Below, one piece after another: positions 37,235 to 48,191 of a stretch of 64,000 nt of DNA (position 1 is its first letter; each line of letters begins with the position of its first letter). The notes below the pieces were generated by a model, which was not told the DNA's origin, did not search any database, and was given only the letters and a program-made list of their open reading frames with translations. The translations under genes were made by a program, and so were the position numbers. The DNA lies in assembly GCA_018064755.1 (NCBI GenBank), contig JAGHUP010000001.1:1-64000 (forward strand), written 5' to 3'. This stretch comes from Candidatus Crickella equi (lineage in GTDB: Bacteria > Bacillota > Clostridia > Peptostreptococcales > Anaerovoracaceae).

Positions 37235-40200
37235 TTACTTAGTTACTGTTACGACTGTCTTAGTATGCATTCCGTTAACAGCAATGATGTAGATTGTTGC
37301 AGTTCCAGGTCTGATACCTGTTACGTATCCACCTGTGCTAACTGTGGCAACTTCAGGATTGTCAGAAATGAATCTCAGCTTGGCTGCATGGTTGAGCTCA
37401 AGTGGTTTCATGTTCTTGTATACCTTAATTGCTGCGCCGAGCTTAATCTCCTGGCCAGCTACTACAGATCCTGTTGCTGTATTAGCGGAAATCTTAGTAA
37501 CATTACCGTGGTCGCCCTTAGTCTTGGCTGCAATAAAGTGTGCAGTCTTAGTCTTAGCAATCGTCTTACCACTAGCATCAAGAGCCACTACATAGAACTT
37601 GTAAGTTGTGTGTGCCTTAAGCTTCTTGCCGGCAATCTTCTTAACAGTTAGGCTAGTTCCTCTAACCGTCTTAATCTTCTTGATAGTTTTGCCACACTGG
37701 TTACCGTATACAACGTACTTGCTAGCACCTGGAATCTTGTTCCATGAAATCTTAGCAGCGGAACCAGTTGCCGGTGTTGCCTTACCAAGCAGAATTGCTG
37801 CCGGCTTACCGTAGATTCTGAACTTGATACTTGCCTTGCCCTGGTAATTGCCCTTGAATGTAACGATTGCAGTTGCATATCCAGGTTCAACGTTGTTCTT
37901 ATATGTAACTGTGTAGTCAACACCTTCCGTCATCAGTCCATTCAGTCCAACAATCTCTAACTTTGGAGTGATTGCGGAGCCGGTATAGAGCTGGTCATCA
38001 ATCGCATTGATGACAAATGCTCCCGCTTCTCTTGGATAGATGGAGAAGCTCTTCTTTACCTGAGCGCCCTTGTAGTTCTTAGTCTCAGCGACTGTTGCTC
38101 TTACCCAATATGATCCAACCTGAGTTGGGATTGTTGTACTCCAGTTAGCTGTTCCAATTGGAGCATACTCATATGTTACAGCTCCTTCTCCAAGGTTGCC
38201 ACTTACATATGGTGTGTTGTACTGAGGATCATATCCGCCGTAAATCCAGCTGTTAATTGAGAGGACCGGTGTAATATCTGCCTTCTTAATTCTGAGGAAT
38301 GCCCAGTCATATGAAGGCTTGTAGCTCTCGTTACCATTGAAGATTGTGAGAACCAGATACAGTCCTGCATCTCTTGCCTCCTCAACAGCGCCAGTCTCCT
38401 CTCCGGCCATTGCCTTCTTAGCAATACCATCGATATCCAGTCTGTTCATGGAGTCATCCCAAGTGATATACAGAGTACTGATTTCATCACTAGAAACTTC
38501 GATTCCTTCTTTAGTCTCCCTGTCTTCTACTGTTGTCTCGAATTCATAACCATCACCATAAGTGAAGTTGTATGTCTCGAGAATCTTCTGAACAGCGTTC
38601 TTGTTCTCCTTATCCAGACTTGAGTAGCAACTCAGTGTAGTCTTGGAATTCAGTCTCTCAACTTTGAATGCGCGAATAATTGGATCCGCCCTGTATTCAC
38701 CCTTCAGCACATATGAAATTTCAACATACAGACCAGCCTTAGTCGGCTTTCCGATGTTTGCTCTTCCCTGGTAATCAACTCCGGCAATAACTCTCTTAAC
38801 GTGACCTTGGACAGCTTCTTCATCTATTATCTCGGTGCTACCTTTCTTGCTGAGATAGCTGCCAAAATCGAAGTTCTCAAGGTCATCGATAGAAATTACA
38901 TATGCCGACCTAATCTGATTATATTTAGTAATACCATACTCGGTCAGTTCCTCAGTTCCGAAGAGATTAGCTAGGTTGATAAGCGTCTGCTCCTCAGTTG
39001 TGAGTGCAACTTCTCCACCGCCAATCTGCTTAATCCAGTTTAGCTGACCCGGATGCTTCTGAATCTTGAAGACACGTGTAATTGGCATTGCGATATAGTT
39101 ACCGAGCAATACGTATACTGTCTCACTATATACTCCTGGTGCAGTTGGAGGAACATCTTTCTCTGCATAAACGCCTCCATCAGCTGGCATACCAATATAC
39201 ATTGCATGTACAAACTTCTGAACTGCAGGATCAACCTTACCATCTTCAGTACGTTCTAAAATGCCGCTTCCTGCCAGATATCCGCCCCAGTCAAAGCGAT
39301 TTGCTTCATCAATAGTGAGCGTCCTTGCTTTAACAGCCTTAACTACCTTGTCAAGCTGTGCGTCCTTATAGAATTTTTCGGATATCAATTTCTTCTCAAG
39401 AGCTATTTCAATGGCTGTCTTAGCAATTTCTTCGGCTGATAAGTCACGGTCGGTACCGTCCATCTCCCGATTAAACTCAAGAGAAATATCATCTTCTCGA
39501 TTCCATCCCTTCTGAAGGATAATCATGCTACCAATGTCCATGGTAAATTCGTAATTCCTATCAACCGAAACCGCTGTAGTGATATACGTTCCAGCATCCT
39601 TAGGTCCGGTACCCAGTGTCACCTTAACACCAGAGCCGAGATTCATATCACCAATGGCGTCCAGAATGTTGTCGAACGCACCCTTCTCAATTCCCATGCG
39701 TGCCAGTGTCGCTTCATCAAGATTATCAAGCCTACCGTTGATTATTCCAATTATATCTTCGAATTTGTCTAGAGTTTTTCCTTCACCAATCTGGGTCTGA
39801 AGGTATGCATAAATATCAAAACTGCCAAATTTTAGCTTGTTTTTAACGCTCTCTGGAATATCCAGGCTCAGGAAGCCCTGAACACTAGTACTAGCGCCAC
39901 CTGTGAGAGTTATGTAGTCAATTGTAGTATTGCTAGTAGGATCTATGAACTTCTTATTAACAACAGGTTGATGCGCGTTGCCGTCATAAGTATATGTCTC
40001 AAGGTCTGCAACACTTAATTTAGCCTTAGCCTTATCGACAGTTACATTTACTACCTTAGTGTAAGGCTTATAATCATGATTGCCTGAATAGCTAATTCTC
40101 ACGGGTTGGGGTTCCTCAGAAGCATTCATCATCGTAGGATTTAATGTAATCTGATCAGCTGTATACTCTACTGGATTACCCTCATCATCTATTAATGACA

Positions 40201-43200
40201 TGTTGCTAAGTGCCGCAGCCTTAAAGTCTGCTTCAGGACAATATTTGATAGTGTAGTCCTCACAGATAATCTCAGTAGGAGTACGGTTCTCCACGAGATT
40301 CACTTTCACATTTTCCAGTTTAAATGGTTTGTAAATTTCGTCGCCCGGATAATAAATATTAACTATTTCATAATCCAGTCTATTGCCTACTTTATCGGTA
40401 TTATCTCCAAAAGTATGAAGCAAAGGTTCAAGCAGATTATACTTGTAGTCAATAGGTTTCCACTGTGCCAAACCATCAAATATCAATGGGTCATACGCTA
40501 AATATTCGATAGTAAGTTCATCAAAGTGGTCCTTATCGAAGAATCCATCTAATGGAGTTGTTTTTGTTCCCTCAGACAAATCTACAATCGCGTTAAAAAC
40601 TTCTTTTGAATCAACCGCCGATCTATCCTCATACCATGTCAGCTCAACAGGATTCTTACGGGCCAAATTAGTATCAATTCTCTTATCCCTAAGCTTCGCT
40701 GTTGTTGTAAGAACAAGCTTTACTCCAGGGAATTTAGTTTCATTAGAATACACAACCTTGACCATTTCAGTTGCATTTTCATTATAGCGTCCAGCTTCGG
40801 TTGCGGTATAACCGAAAGCGTGATATCCAACCTCTAGTACACCTTCTGGTTTTTCATGATCTAGGTTCCACCAATCGTCGTTATCATCACCTATTCTATC
40901 TATAGACTTATAGGTTACGACCTTCGTAGTCTCTGCATCTTTAAAGAATGCATCTAACGACGAATCGTATGTGATATCATTGATAATTTCAGAGGCAGCA
41001 AGAGCGCCTCTAGTAATAGCAGGATTGGTATCAGGCTTGTCAGTCCATAGGCCCTTTTCTACATCATAACTATTTACATAGATAGGATTATCAATATTGA
41101 CAGTAAGTGGAACAAATACAGCTGTAACTGTATAGTACTCTCCCTTACTGAATGTGCCTCCCAAATTCTCAACCTTGTTTGTAAAGTCATTGGAATCAAC
41201 AATTACGCTACCTTCTCCGCTTGCGCCGTCTTTAGTAAGCTTAATTGACTTAGCGATATATACAGTTCCATCTTTAGACACGCCTGGAACAGCTGTGATT
41301 GTGAACGATGTTCCTTCAACAATTCTAATATTGTGTGTGTCGATTTCATTTAAGTCTGTATCACCGATTTTAATTGTACCTTCACCCTCAATTGTTCCGA
41401 GGTTAATCTGATACTTTGTTGCAGGGTTGTGGATACTTACGTCAAACGGCTTATTACAACCCTGATAAAAGTCATCTCCAGCAAATGTAGCCGTTGCTTC
41501 ATCCGTCTTGGTCTGATCTTCATCCATACTAACATCTGCACCTGTGTATACGCATGTCGCATTAGCAACAAGTGTTGTTTCGTCGCCTTTCTTGTGAACT
41601 ACGACTTCCTTATCTAACTGATCCTTGTAGTCCTTCGTTTCTGAATATGTTAAAGCAACTGGATCATTCTTTAGTGAAATGTCAGATTCCAGTCTAGTTT
41701 CATGTAGCTGTGCAGTTGTTTCAAGAACGACCTCAACGCCAGGGAATTTAGGGTTAGTGTATTTTACATGAACACGCTCTGTTTTATTTTTGTTAAAGGA
41801 ACCAAAAGCAAAACCAAATCTATGGCAGTCCACTAACGCTGCATCTGTTGGTTTTTCGTGGTAAATTGGCCACCATTGACTTTCTGTACGTGGTGGCAAC
41901 ACCGATGTAATCTTCTCTCCAGCATAGTAAGTTACTTCTGTTACTAAATCTGTTGGATTAAAGAATGGCGAGTCACCCTTAGTCGCTGCACCAGTTATTT
42001 GCCCCTCTACATAGGACCATCTTGGTGTACCATCAGATCTTATTAACGATTGTGTCTCATCTTCTCTCTGTGCAAGGTCTACATCGTATGAACTTACATA
42101 TACCAATTCTGCAATGGTCGCACTAACTGCCTCAAACTCTGCTGAAATTGTACAGTTTTCATCTATTTCAAGATTGCCGCCTACTGCTTCGGTTGTAAGC
42201 GCTCCGTCGCTTTCTGTTCCTTTAGAATATGTCTTAGTTGTTAATGTTACGCCCGGTGTTCCATTCTTTGTTACCGTAATGGATTTGGCAACGTAAACTA
42301 CGCCATCCTTTTCAACAGGCTTTGCTGTTACTGTGAATGTCTGGCCCTTAGTTATTCTTACATACTTCTTGCTGTCTGAAAGTTCTACAGGAGTCTTTCC
42401 CAAGTCAGTGCTATTAACACTGATTGTTCCCGAACCAACAACAGTTCCAAGATTAAGTTGATATTTAGTTGATGGTCTGGAGATCTTTACAGTGAAGTCT
42501 TTGCTACATTCCTTGTAAGTCGCATCTCCAGCATATAAGGCCGTCACTTCAAAAGTATTTGTCTCACCATCTTCGAGTTCAACTTTAGATTTAAAATCGT
42601 ATTGAATGGTTCCTGTAATTGCAGTGTCTTCACCATTAACATGAAGAGTACTGATTGCAGCTAATTGGCTATCATATTTGCCACCCTCAGCATATGAAAG
42701 CTCAACCGGTTTCTCTTCAGTTCCGATATTACCCTTGTCGTCCTTAATTTCAATAACAGATTCGGTTCTCTTATCTTCAAGAGTTACTGTAATTGTCTTC
42801 TGCCACGTAATGCCTGGGAATTTATCATTAGTGTAAGTTACTCGAACTGATTCAGATGCATCAGATCTGAATGTTGGGTTATTATATCCTGCATTATATC
42901 CAAATGCGTGCTGGTCCCGATGACTATAATCCGGCTTGTAATCTAATGTATGCCAATCGTTTCCTGACTTTCCAAGATATTCAACGGTAGGTGTTACGCC
43001 ATTGAAGAATGCGCTTGGAGATTTTTCAGTTATCTGATTAACTATTTCATTTACTGTAGTAGTGGCTCTCTTGTCTGTTTTGTCAGGAATGTTATTCCAA
43101 AGGCCCTGGCTAACATTGTAGCTATCTACTGTGATTGAATCATTAAGGGTCGCTGTTACTGGCTCAAACTCTACATCAACTGTGCATGTCTGGTTAGCTG

Positions 43201-44632
43201 ACATATCATCAGAAGCTACAGTCGCCTCCAATACTCCATTTGCAAGAGTTCCAGCAGCATTTGTTGCACTTGCTATTGGCCCTTCAGCGCCATTCTTTTT
43301 CACAGTAATTGACTTAGCAACATAAATTACCCCATCCTTTGTAGTTGGAGTTGCTGTTACTGTAAATCCATCACCTTCATTAAGTCTGACTGAAGTTGTT
43401 TCACCATTTAATTCTGTTGAATCAATCTTAACCGAGCCCGAACCAGTAATAGTACCTTTGTTCACAGTGTATTTAGTTGCAGGATTGTTAAGCTGAACCT
43501 TAAATGTCTTGGTTGTGGACTTGTATTCATCATTTCCAGCAAATGTTGCTGTAACATCTACCTTATCTGAAGTTGCTCCTTCGGCCAAGCTGGATACAGC
43601 TAAAAGGTTTGAAACATCAAAAGTAATATTCTGTCCAGCATATTTTGTGTCAGTGTCATCGAGCTTATGAAGAAATACTGCACTTGTTAGGGCTGCTTTA
43701 TAAGAATCCTCTCTGTCTGATGCATTGCTATATTTTACTACTATAGGTTCACCATCAGTGCCCTTACCGTCTTTTCCCGAAATGTCAGTATTCTCCCTTG
43801 TATCAGCTAGATGTGCTGTTGTATAAAGGATAAATGAATTGCCATTATTTGTATATGTAATACGAATGCTTTCTTCTGCATTTTCATTGTAGTTATTGCC
43901 ACTTTTCTTTGAAGTATAACCAAATGCATGTTGATTTTCTACAAGTATTGTATTCGGAACATTATTGAAATCTTCAGTGTAACCGCCTGCTTTTCCGCCA
44001 GTATGATATTCAACTTTAGCGGTGACTCCATCAATAAAGGATTTAGAGTAAGCATCTGTTTCTTTTTCAACATATGACGTTATCTGATTGACCAGTTTAT
44101 TTGCATACCCTATCTTTAAATCCCCACTTTGGAGACGCTTATCTTTTACGTAAAACTCATTTACGTTGATAGATTCTGCAATTTTGGCTGGTGCTTTATG
44201 GATTACAACCTCAACACCGTCGCAAGGTTCTGTATTATCCTTCTGATATACCCATGACGCCGAATGGTTCGCATACACACATTTAAGTGTTACTAGTTTA
44301 GCGTACACATAATAAGAGCCTATATCAGTTGCCTTCACGAACGCATTATTGCTGTTCTGATATCCCCAGTCAATAACCGTTTGTCCAGTTGCATCTTCCA
44401 CTTTGTAATAATGAACTGTCCTTTCAGTATTTCTCTTTGAATAAGAAGCTAGCTCGGTAAACGCCTGAACATTACTAATAAGTTCCTGCGCGCTACCATT
44501 ATAAAATAGACAGTTCCTCGCTACTGGAACAGTGCCATTAAAATCATCCGCAAACGAAGTAAACGCCATGCTAGGCATGAAGGTTACCATCATTGACAGT
44601 GTTAAGAGTAATGCTATTAATCTATTCTTCAT
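37235..44632 (-). CDS. Giant (2465 aa) secreted repeat protein with C-terminal Fn3-like and Big_2-like module
   Basis: Signal peptide; repeats with (Q/Y)HAFGY motif and NPATKYxxNxGTIxGxG module; C-terminal KISWNKIPGASKYVVYGNQCGK... Confidence 0.85.
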   Translation of the reverse strand: MKNRLIALLLTLSMMVTFMPSMAFTSFADDFNGTVPVARNCLFYNGSAQELISNVQAFTELASYSKRNTERTVHYYKVEDATGQTVIDWGYQNSNNAFVKATDIGSYYVYAKLVTLKCVYANHSASWVYQKDNTEPCDGVEVVIHKAPAKIAESINVNEFYVKDKRLQSGDLKIGYANKLVNQITSYVEKETDAYSKSFIDGVTAKVEYHTGGKAGGYTEDFNNVPNTILVENQHAFGYTSKKSGNNYNENAEESIRITYTNNGNSFILYTTAHLADTRENTDISGKDGKGTDGEPIVVKYSNASDREDSYKAALTSAVFLHKLDDTDTKYAGQNITFDVSNLLAVSSLAEGATSDKVDVTATFAGNDEYKSTTKTFKVQLNNPATKYTVNKGTITGSGSVKIDSTELNGETTSVRLNEGDGFTVTATPTTKDGVIYVAKSITVKKNGAEGPIASATNAAGTLANGVLEATVASDDMSANQTCTVDVEFEPVTATLNDSITVDSYNVSQGLWNNIPDKTDKRATTTVNEIVNQITEKSPSAFFNGVTPTVEYLGKSGNDWHTLDYKPDYSHRDQHAFGYNAGYNNPTFRSDASESVRVTYTNDKFPGITWQKTITVTLEDKRTESVIEIKDDKGNIGTEEKPVELSYAEGGKYDSQLAAISTLHVNGEDTAITGTIQYDFKSKVELEDGETNTFEVTALYAGDATYKECSKDFTVKISRPSTKYQLNLGTVVGSGTISVNSTDLGKTPVELSDSKKYVRITKGQTFTVTAKPVEKDGVVYVAKSITVTKNGTPGVTLTTKTYSKGTESDGALTTEAVGGNLEIDENCTISAEFEAVSATIAELVYVSSYDVDLAQREDETQSLIRSDGTPRWSYVEGQITGAATKGDSPFFNPTDLVTEVTYYAGEKITSVLPPRTESQWWPIYHEKPTDAALVDCHRFGFAFGSFNKNKTERVHVKYTNPKFPGVEVVLETTAQLHETRLESDISLKNDPVALTYSETKDYKDQLDKEVVVHKKGDETTLVANATCVYTGADVSMDEDQTKTDEATATFAGDDFYQGCNKPFDVSIHNPATKYQINLGTIEGEGTIKIGDTDLNEIDTHNIRIVEGTSFTITAVPGVSKDGTVYIAKSIKLTKDGASGEGSVIVDSNDFTNKVENLGGTFSKGEYYTVTAVFVPLTVNIDNPIYVNSYDVEKGLWTDKPDTNPAITRGALAASEIINDITYDSSLDAFFKDAETTKVVTYKSIDRIGDDNDDWWNLDHEKPEGVLEVGYHAFGYTATEAGRYNENATEMVKVVYSNETKFPGVKLVLTTTAKLRDKRIDTNLARKNPVELTWYEDRSAVDSKEVFNAIVDLSEGTKTTPLDGFFDKDHFDELTIEYLAYDPLIFDGLAQWKPIDYKYNLLEPLLHTFGDNTDKVGNRLDYEIVNIYYPGDEIYKPFKLENVKVNLVENRTPTEIICEDYTIKYCPEADFKAAALSNMSLIDDEGNPVEYTADQITLNPTMMNASEEPQPVRISYSGNHDYKPYTKVVNVTVDKAKAKLSVADLETYTYDGNAHQPVVNKKFIDPTSNTTIDYITLTGGASTSVQGFLSLDIPESVKNKLKFGSFDIYAYLQTQIGEGKTLDKFEDIIGIINGRLDNLDEATLARMGIEKGAFDNILDAIGDMNLGSGVKVTLGTGPKDAGTYITTAVSVDRNYEFTMDIGSMIILQKGWNREDDISLEFNREMDGTDRDLSAEEIAKTAIEIALEKKLISEKFYKDAQLDKVVKAVKARTLTIDEANRFDWGGYLAGSGILERTEDGKVDPAVQKFVHAMYIGMPADGGVYAEKDVPPTAPGVYSETVYVLLGNYIAMPITRVFKIQKHPGQLNWIKQIGGGEVALTTEEQTLINLANLFGTEELTEYGITKYNQIRSAYVISIDDLENFDFGSYLSKKGSTEIIDEEAVQGHVKRVIAGVDYQGRANIGKPTKAGLYVEISYVLKGEYRADPIIRAFKVERLNSKTTLSCYSSLDKENKNAVQKILETYNFTYGDGYEFETTVEDRETKEGIEVSSDEISTLYITWDDSMNRLDIDGIAKKAMAGEETGAVEEARDAGLYLVLTIFNGNESYKPSYDWAFLRIKKADITPVLSINSWIYGGYDPQYNTPYVSGNLGEGAVTYEYAPIGTANWSTTIPTQVGSYWVRATVAETKNYKGAQVKKSFSIYPREAGAFVINAIDDQLYTGSAITPKLEIVGLNGLMTEGVDYTVTYKNNVEPGYATAIVTFKGNYQGKASIKFRIYGKPAAILLGKATPATGSAAKISWNKIPGASKYVVYGNQCGKTIKKIKTVRGTSLTVKKIAGKKLKAHTTYKFYVVALDASGKTIAKTKTAHFIAAKTKGDHGNVTKISANTATGSVVAGQEIKLGAAIKVYKNMKPLELNHAAKLRFISDNPEVATVSTGGYVTGIRPGTATIYIIAVNGMHTKTVVTVTK

Positions 44633-44687
44633 TGTTCTCCCCTTATTTATAGATTCTAAATCTATCTAAATTAGTTCGTTATATTCG

Positions 44688-46250
44688 TTATTTAATCTTC
44701 TTGTAGTAGTTCTTGGACCACTGGCTGTAATAGGTCTTGCCATTGCCTGTGACATATGCACGTACCTTGAATATGTACTTCTTTCCGCTCTTGAGCTTCT
44801 TGATTGTCTTGGTCAGTGCAGTTGTCTTGATCTTCTTGCCTGATTTACCACTTTGCTTGTAGTAGATCTGATAGCCAGTTGCTCCAGCGACTGTCTTGTG
44901 TTTAACAGTTGCTTTCTTGGAGCCAGCCTTGATTGTTATGTTCTTTACAGGCTGGAGCTGAACTCTTTCAATGTACTCCTTGCTGAGGTTGTTGCCACAT
45001 GCTGTGCAGTAATGCTGAACCTCTCCTGTTGTGAGGTAAGTTGCTGCTGTAATAGTACGAGTTGCAACTACAGGCTCCTCGCACTGGCATCTATCCTTAG
45101 GAGTTGATGGGCTCTGCCATCCGGAGACTCCACCTTCCTTCGCTGATTCTCTCAGCGTCCACTCTCTATTAATACTCTTCTCGATAATGTCGGCAATTCT
45201 CGCCTGAGCTGTCATATCGATATGGAAGACTTTGGCCTTGTGTGGAGCAATATTAGTAATATCTGCAATCTCATATCCGTACTGAGCTCCGATTGCAGCG
45301 TAGCCCTTGTTGACTGTATCAACGTATGGCTGAGCAAGTACTGTTGCTACATCGTTCAGTGCCTTAGCACCGAGGTTGCTATCAATCAGTTCCCACTGAA
45401 TCATTGTGTCGCCGATTGTTGCTAGCGGATTGAAGAGGTTAACGATAACAACTACAGCGTCCGGGTTGAGCTCGCGAATTCTGTCAACGATCTTGCTTGT
45501 TGCTGTAACTGCGTTGTTAGCTCCATTAGTCAGCAGCGTGTCGAGTGTAATTGGTGCAACGGATGCCTCTGCGGCATAAGCATTAACCTTGACAACTGTA
45601 GTTATGAGTTTCAATGACTTGGCGATGATTCCCTTAGTATCCTTGATGTCCTGAATCTTGTCAGGGATGTCTGTAAGACCATCGATGCTCTTAGCTGTTG
45701 TTTCGATAGCCTTGAGGATTGTCTCTTCGTTATCGTAGAGCTGCTTGGTAATGTCGTTGAAACCGAGCTGAACAGTAATGACATCAGCCTGCTGGATCTT
45801 CTTTTCAATCAGTTTTCTGTATGCAGTTCGCTTGTTGCTATCAAAGGCTTGATATTCTTTGTCAGCATCCATAACACCGAGGATGTTGCAAACTTGCTCT
45901 GCTCTCAAGCCAGGGTATGTCATGTTAAAGCTATCGCAATCTGCATTCATATAGTTGAATACTTTTTGAACATATGAAGCGCGGCAGAATTTCGGACCAT
46001 ATTCATTCTCGTACATGATTCCATATATATCGAATTCTGGCTCTTCGGTATAAAGCTTACTAAGCTCATCGATTCCGTTCACATCCTCATTAGCCAGGAA
46101 TCCGGCTCCGATACTATCACCGATAGCAAGGTATGTTGCCTTGGAGTTAGCTGGCCATGCTGCATCAGCAAATGACGCACTAAAAGTGCCCAACACCATA
46201 GTAAGTGTGAGCAATAAAACTAAGCATTTTCTGAACCAATTTTGTTTCAT
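44688..46250 (-). CDS. SGNH/GDSL hydrolase family protein with C-terminal Fn3-like domain
   Basis: Signal peptide; YLAIGDSIGAGF; VQLGFNDI; C-terminal VKHKTVAGATGYQIYYKQSGKSGKK. Confidence 0.85.
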   Translation of the reverse strand: MKQNWFRKCLVLLLTLTMVLGTFSASFADAAWPANSKATYLAIGDSIGAGFLANEDVNGIDELSKLYTEEPEFDIYGIMYENEYGPKFCRASYVQKVFNYMNADCDSFNMTYPGLRAEQVCNILGVMDADKEYQAFDSNKRTAYRKLIEKKIQQADVITVQLGFNDITKQLYDNEETILKAIETTAKSIDGLTDIPDKIQDIKDTKGIIAKSLKLITTVVKVNAYAAEASVAPITLDTLLTNGANNAVTATSKIVDRIRELNPDAVVVIVNLFNPLATIGDTMIQWELIDSNLGAKALNDVATVLAQPYVDTVNKGYAAIGAQYGYEIADITNIAPHKAKVFHIDMTAQARIADIIEKSINREWTLRESAKEGGVSGWQSPSTPKDRCQCEEPVVATRTITAATYLTTGEVQHYCTACGNNLSKEYIERVQLQPVKNITIKAGSKKATVKHKTVAGATGYQIYYKQSGKSGKKIKTTALTKTIKKLKSGKKYIFKVRAYVTGNGKTYYSQWSKNYYKKIK

Positions 46251-46405
46251 TTTGCCTCCCCCAATACTATTAAATTATATAATGATAAAATCTAATTAGA
46301 CATAATATACTATTGTACGTATTGTACACCTTTTGCGTGGAAATTGTAGGAAATGCGCGGATTTTATGCTTATGGGGGGGGGTAAAGTTTATTTTTTAAC
46401 AAAAA

Positions 46406-46466
46406 ACGGAGCAGGTTGGACGTTGTGCCGTAGGCAGATACGTCCTTGCTGCTCCGTTTTTTATTG
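46406..46466 (-). terminator. Terminator of the adh operon
   Basis: ACGGAGCAG...CTGCTCCGT with T-tract on the minus strand. Confidence 0.7.
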
Positions 46467-46467
46467 T

Positions 46468-46536
46468 CAATCCGACGATTGGCGGGATTTCAATCCGACG
46501 ATTGGCGGAAAATCATTCCGACGATTGGCGGGATTA
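46468..46536. repeat. Three 23-bp tandem repeats, each containing a dyad
   Basis: CAATCCGACGATTGGCGGGATTT x3 (46468, 46491, 46514); third includes the stop codon of the ADH gene. Confidence 0.9.
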
Positions 46537-47721
46537 GAATGCTTCTTCGTAGATCTGAAGGATTTCTTCATTGGTGAGAGGTCTGTATGCGCCGCCGGAA
46601 ATGAAGCAGGAATCTGCTATTTCCTTGAGCTGCATCTTTTCTTCTTCGCCAAATCCTATTTCTCTCAGAGTGGTTGGGAGGCCAACCTCGCGGATGAAAT
46701 CGGCGAGTGCGTCGATGCCGGCGAGTGCAAGTTCGTCAGCGCTGTTATAGTCGGCAGGATTAAGTCCCCATACGTTCTGAGCGAAGCTGACGAATTTGCC
46801 GAGTCCGTCCTTGTATATGTGTCTGTAGTATACAGGGTGGAGAATTGCCAGGCCTTCTCCGTGGTTACAATTAGTGTAAGCGGAGAGCTGGTGCTCCATG
46901 TTGTGCGCCTGGAAATCTTTGGACTTTCCGGTCTTGATGATGCGGTTCTCTGCGAGTGATGCGCACCACATAATGTTGCTACGCGCCTGGTAATCCTGAG
47001 GGTCTTTCATTGCTGCTCTAAAGTCTCTGATAAGTCCTCTCATGAGGCCTTCTGATGTGTCATCTGCAGGATTGCCCTCGATAGGCCAGCTGAAGTATGT
47101 CTCCATGATGTGAGAGAGGATATCGAAAGTTCCTGCTCTCAGCTGACGGATAGGCATAGTCAGTGTATATGTTGGATCCATGATTGCGAACAGTGGATTA
47201 ATTGCTGGATAATCTCTGTCGCATTTGATCTTAGTCTCTTCATTAGTAAGAACTGCACAGCCGTTAACTTCGCTGCCTGTTGCCGGCATTGTTACGACAA
47301 CTCCACAAGGAATTGGAGTATGCTCGATTGGCTTGCCATCCATCCAGAAGTCCTGCCAAGCGTCCCCATCGTATGGTGCCTGAACTGCTACTGCTTTGCA
47401 GCAATCCATAGTTGAGCCACCGCCTACTGCGAGGATAAGGCCGACGTCGTTCTTGCGAGCGAGGTCTGCTCCTTCTAGCATTTTGGCAAGGGTAGGATTG
47501 GACATAATGCCACCGAATTCAACGACTTCAAGACCGAGCTCGTTTAATACTGTCATTACGTCATCATATGCGCCGTTCTTCTTGATTGATCCTCCGCCGT
47601 ATCCCAGGAGAACCTTCTTGCCAGGGATAGCGAATTCTTTGATCATGTCAGCGAGGTGTTCGCTGACTGCCTTCTCACCAAATCTTACTTTGGTGCGGCA
47701 TTCCCAATTATGACTATTCAT
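46534..47721 (-). CDS. Iron-containing alcohol dehydrogenase
   Basis: VGGGSTMDCCKAVAVQAPYDGDAW; MEHQLSAYTNCNHGEGLAILHPVYYRH. Confidence 0.95.
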   Translation of the reverse strand: MNSHNWECRTKVRFGEKAVSEHLADMIKEFAIPGKKVLLGYGGGSIKKNGAYDDVMTVLNELGLEVVEFGGIMSNPTLAKMLEGADLARKNDVGLILAVGGGSTMDCCKAVAVQAPYDGDAWQDFWMDGKPIEHTPIPCGVVVTMPATGSEVNGCAVLTNEETKIKCDRDYPAINPLFAIMDPTYTLTMPIRQLRAGTFDILSHIMETYFSWPIEGNPADDTSEGLMRGLIRDFRAAMKDPQDYQARSNIMWCASLAENRIIKTGKSKDFQAHNMEHQLSAYTNCNHGEGLAILHPVYYRHIYKDGLGKFVSFAQNVWGLNPADYNSADELALAGIDALADFIREVGLPTTLREIGFGEEEKMQLKEIADSCFISGGAYRPLTNEEILQIYEEAF

Positions 47722-48179
47722 TACTTAATCACCTTAACTCCACATTCGCGTTCAACGATCTTAGCGAATGACTTAATGCATGCATATACGATGCCTGTGC
47801 ACCATTCTTTTCTCTCTGGTGTTGCGAACTGGTAGTCTGCGATGAGGTCAGGGCAGATGCTAGTCTTGTACTCAGCTGCGATATCGTCATTGAGTTCTCT
47901 AACTACAGCAATGCACTTCTCATATGCCGGGTCACCCTTAACTGTTCTTCCGAAGATCTTGCCGAGTGCCATTGTTGCTCCTGCAACTGCTCCGCATACG
48001 TTACCGCCATCACCAAATCCATATGGGAATCCTGTGGAGAGAGCGATTGCTTCCTCACCAATTCCCAGGTCGTAGTATCTGTTCAGTACGTCGAGTACGG
48101 ACTCTGAGCACATGAAACCTGTTGTGAAATTTTCCTTAGCTGCTGCGAGCATTTCGTTCAAGTTTACTTCCTTAACCAT
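47721..48179 (-). CDS. C_GCAxxG_C_C family protein
   Basis: GFMCSESVLD; GNVCGAVAGATMALG; KEWCTGIVYACI. Confidence 0.88.
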   Translation of the reverse strand: MVKEVNLNEMLAAAKENFTTGFMCSESVLDVLNRYYDLGIGEEAIALSTGFPYGFGDGGNVCGAVAGATMALGKIFGRTVKGDPAYEKCIAVVRELNDDIAAEYKTSICPDLIADYQFATPERKEWCTGIVYACIKSFAKIVERECGVKVIK

Positions 48180-48191
48180 AATTGCCTCCTA

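Noticed and set aside
46534-48179. Novel redox operon (iron ADH with C_GCAxxG_C_C protein)
   Set aside because: Both are common families in anaerobes; adjacency alone is not strong evidence of a new system.
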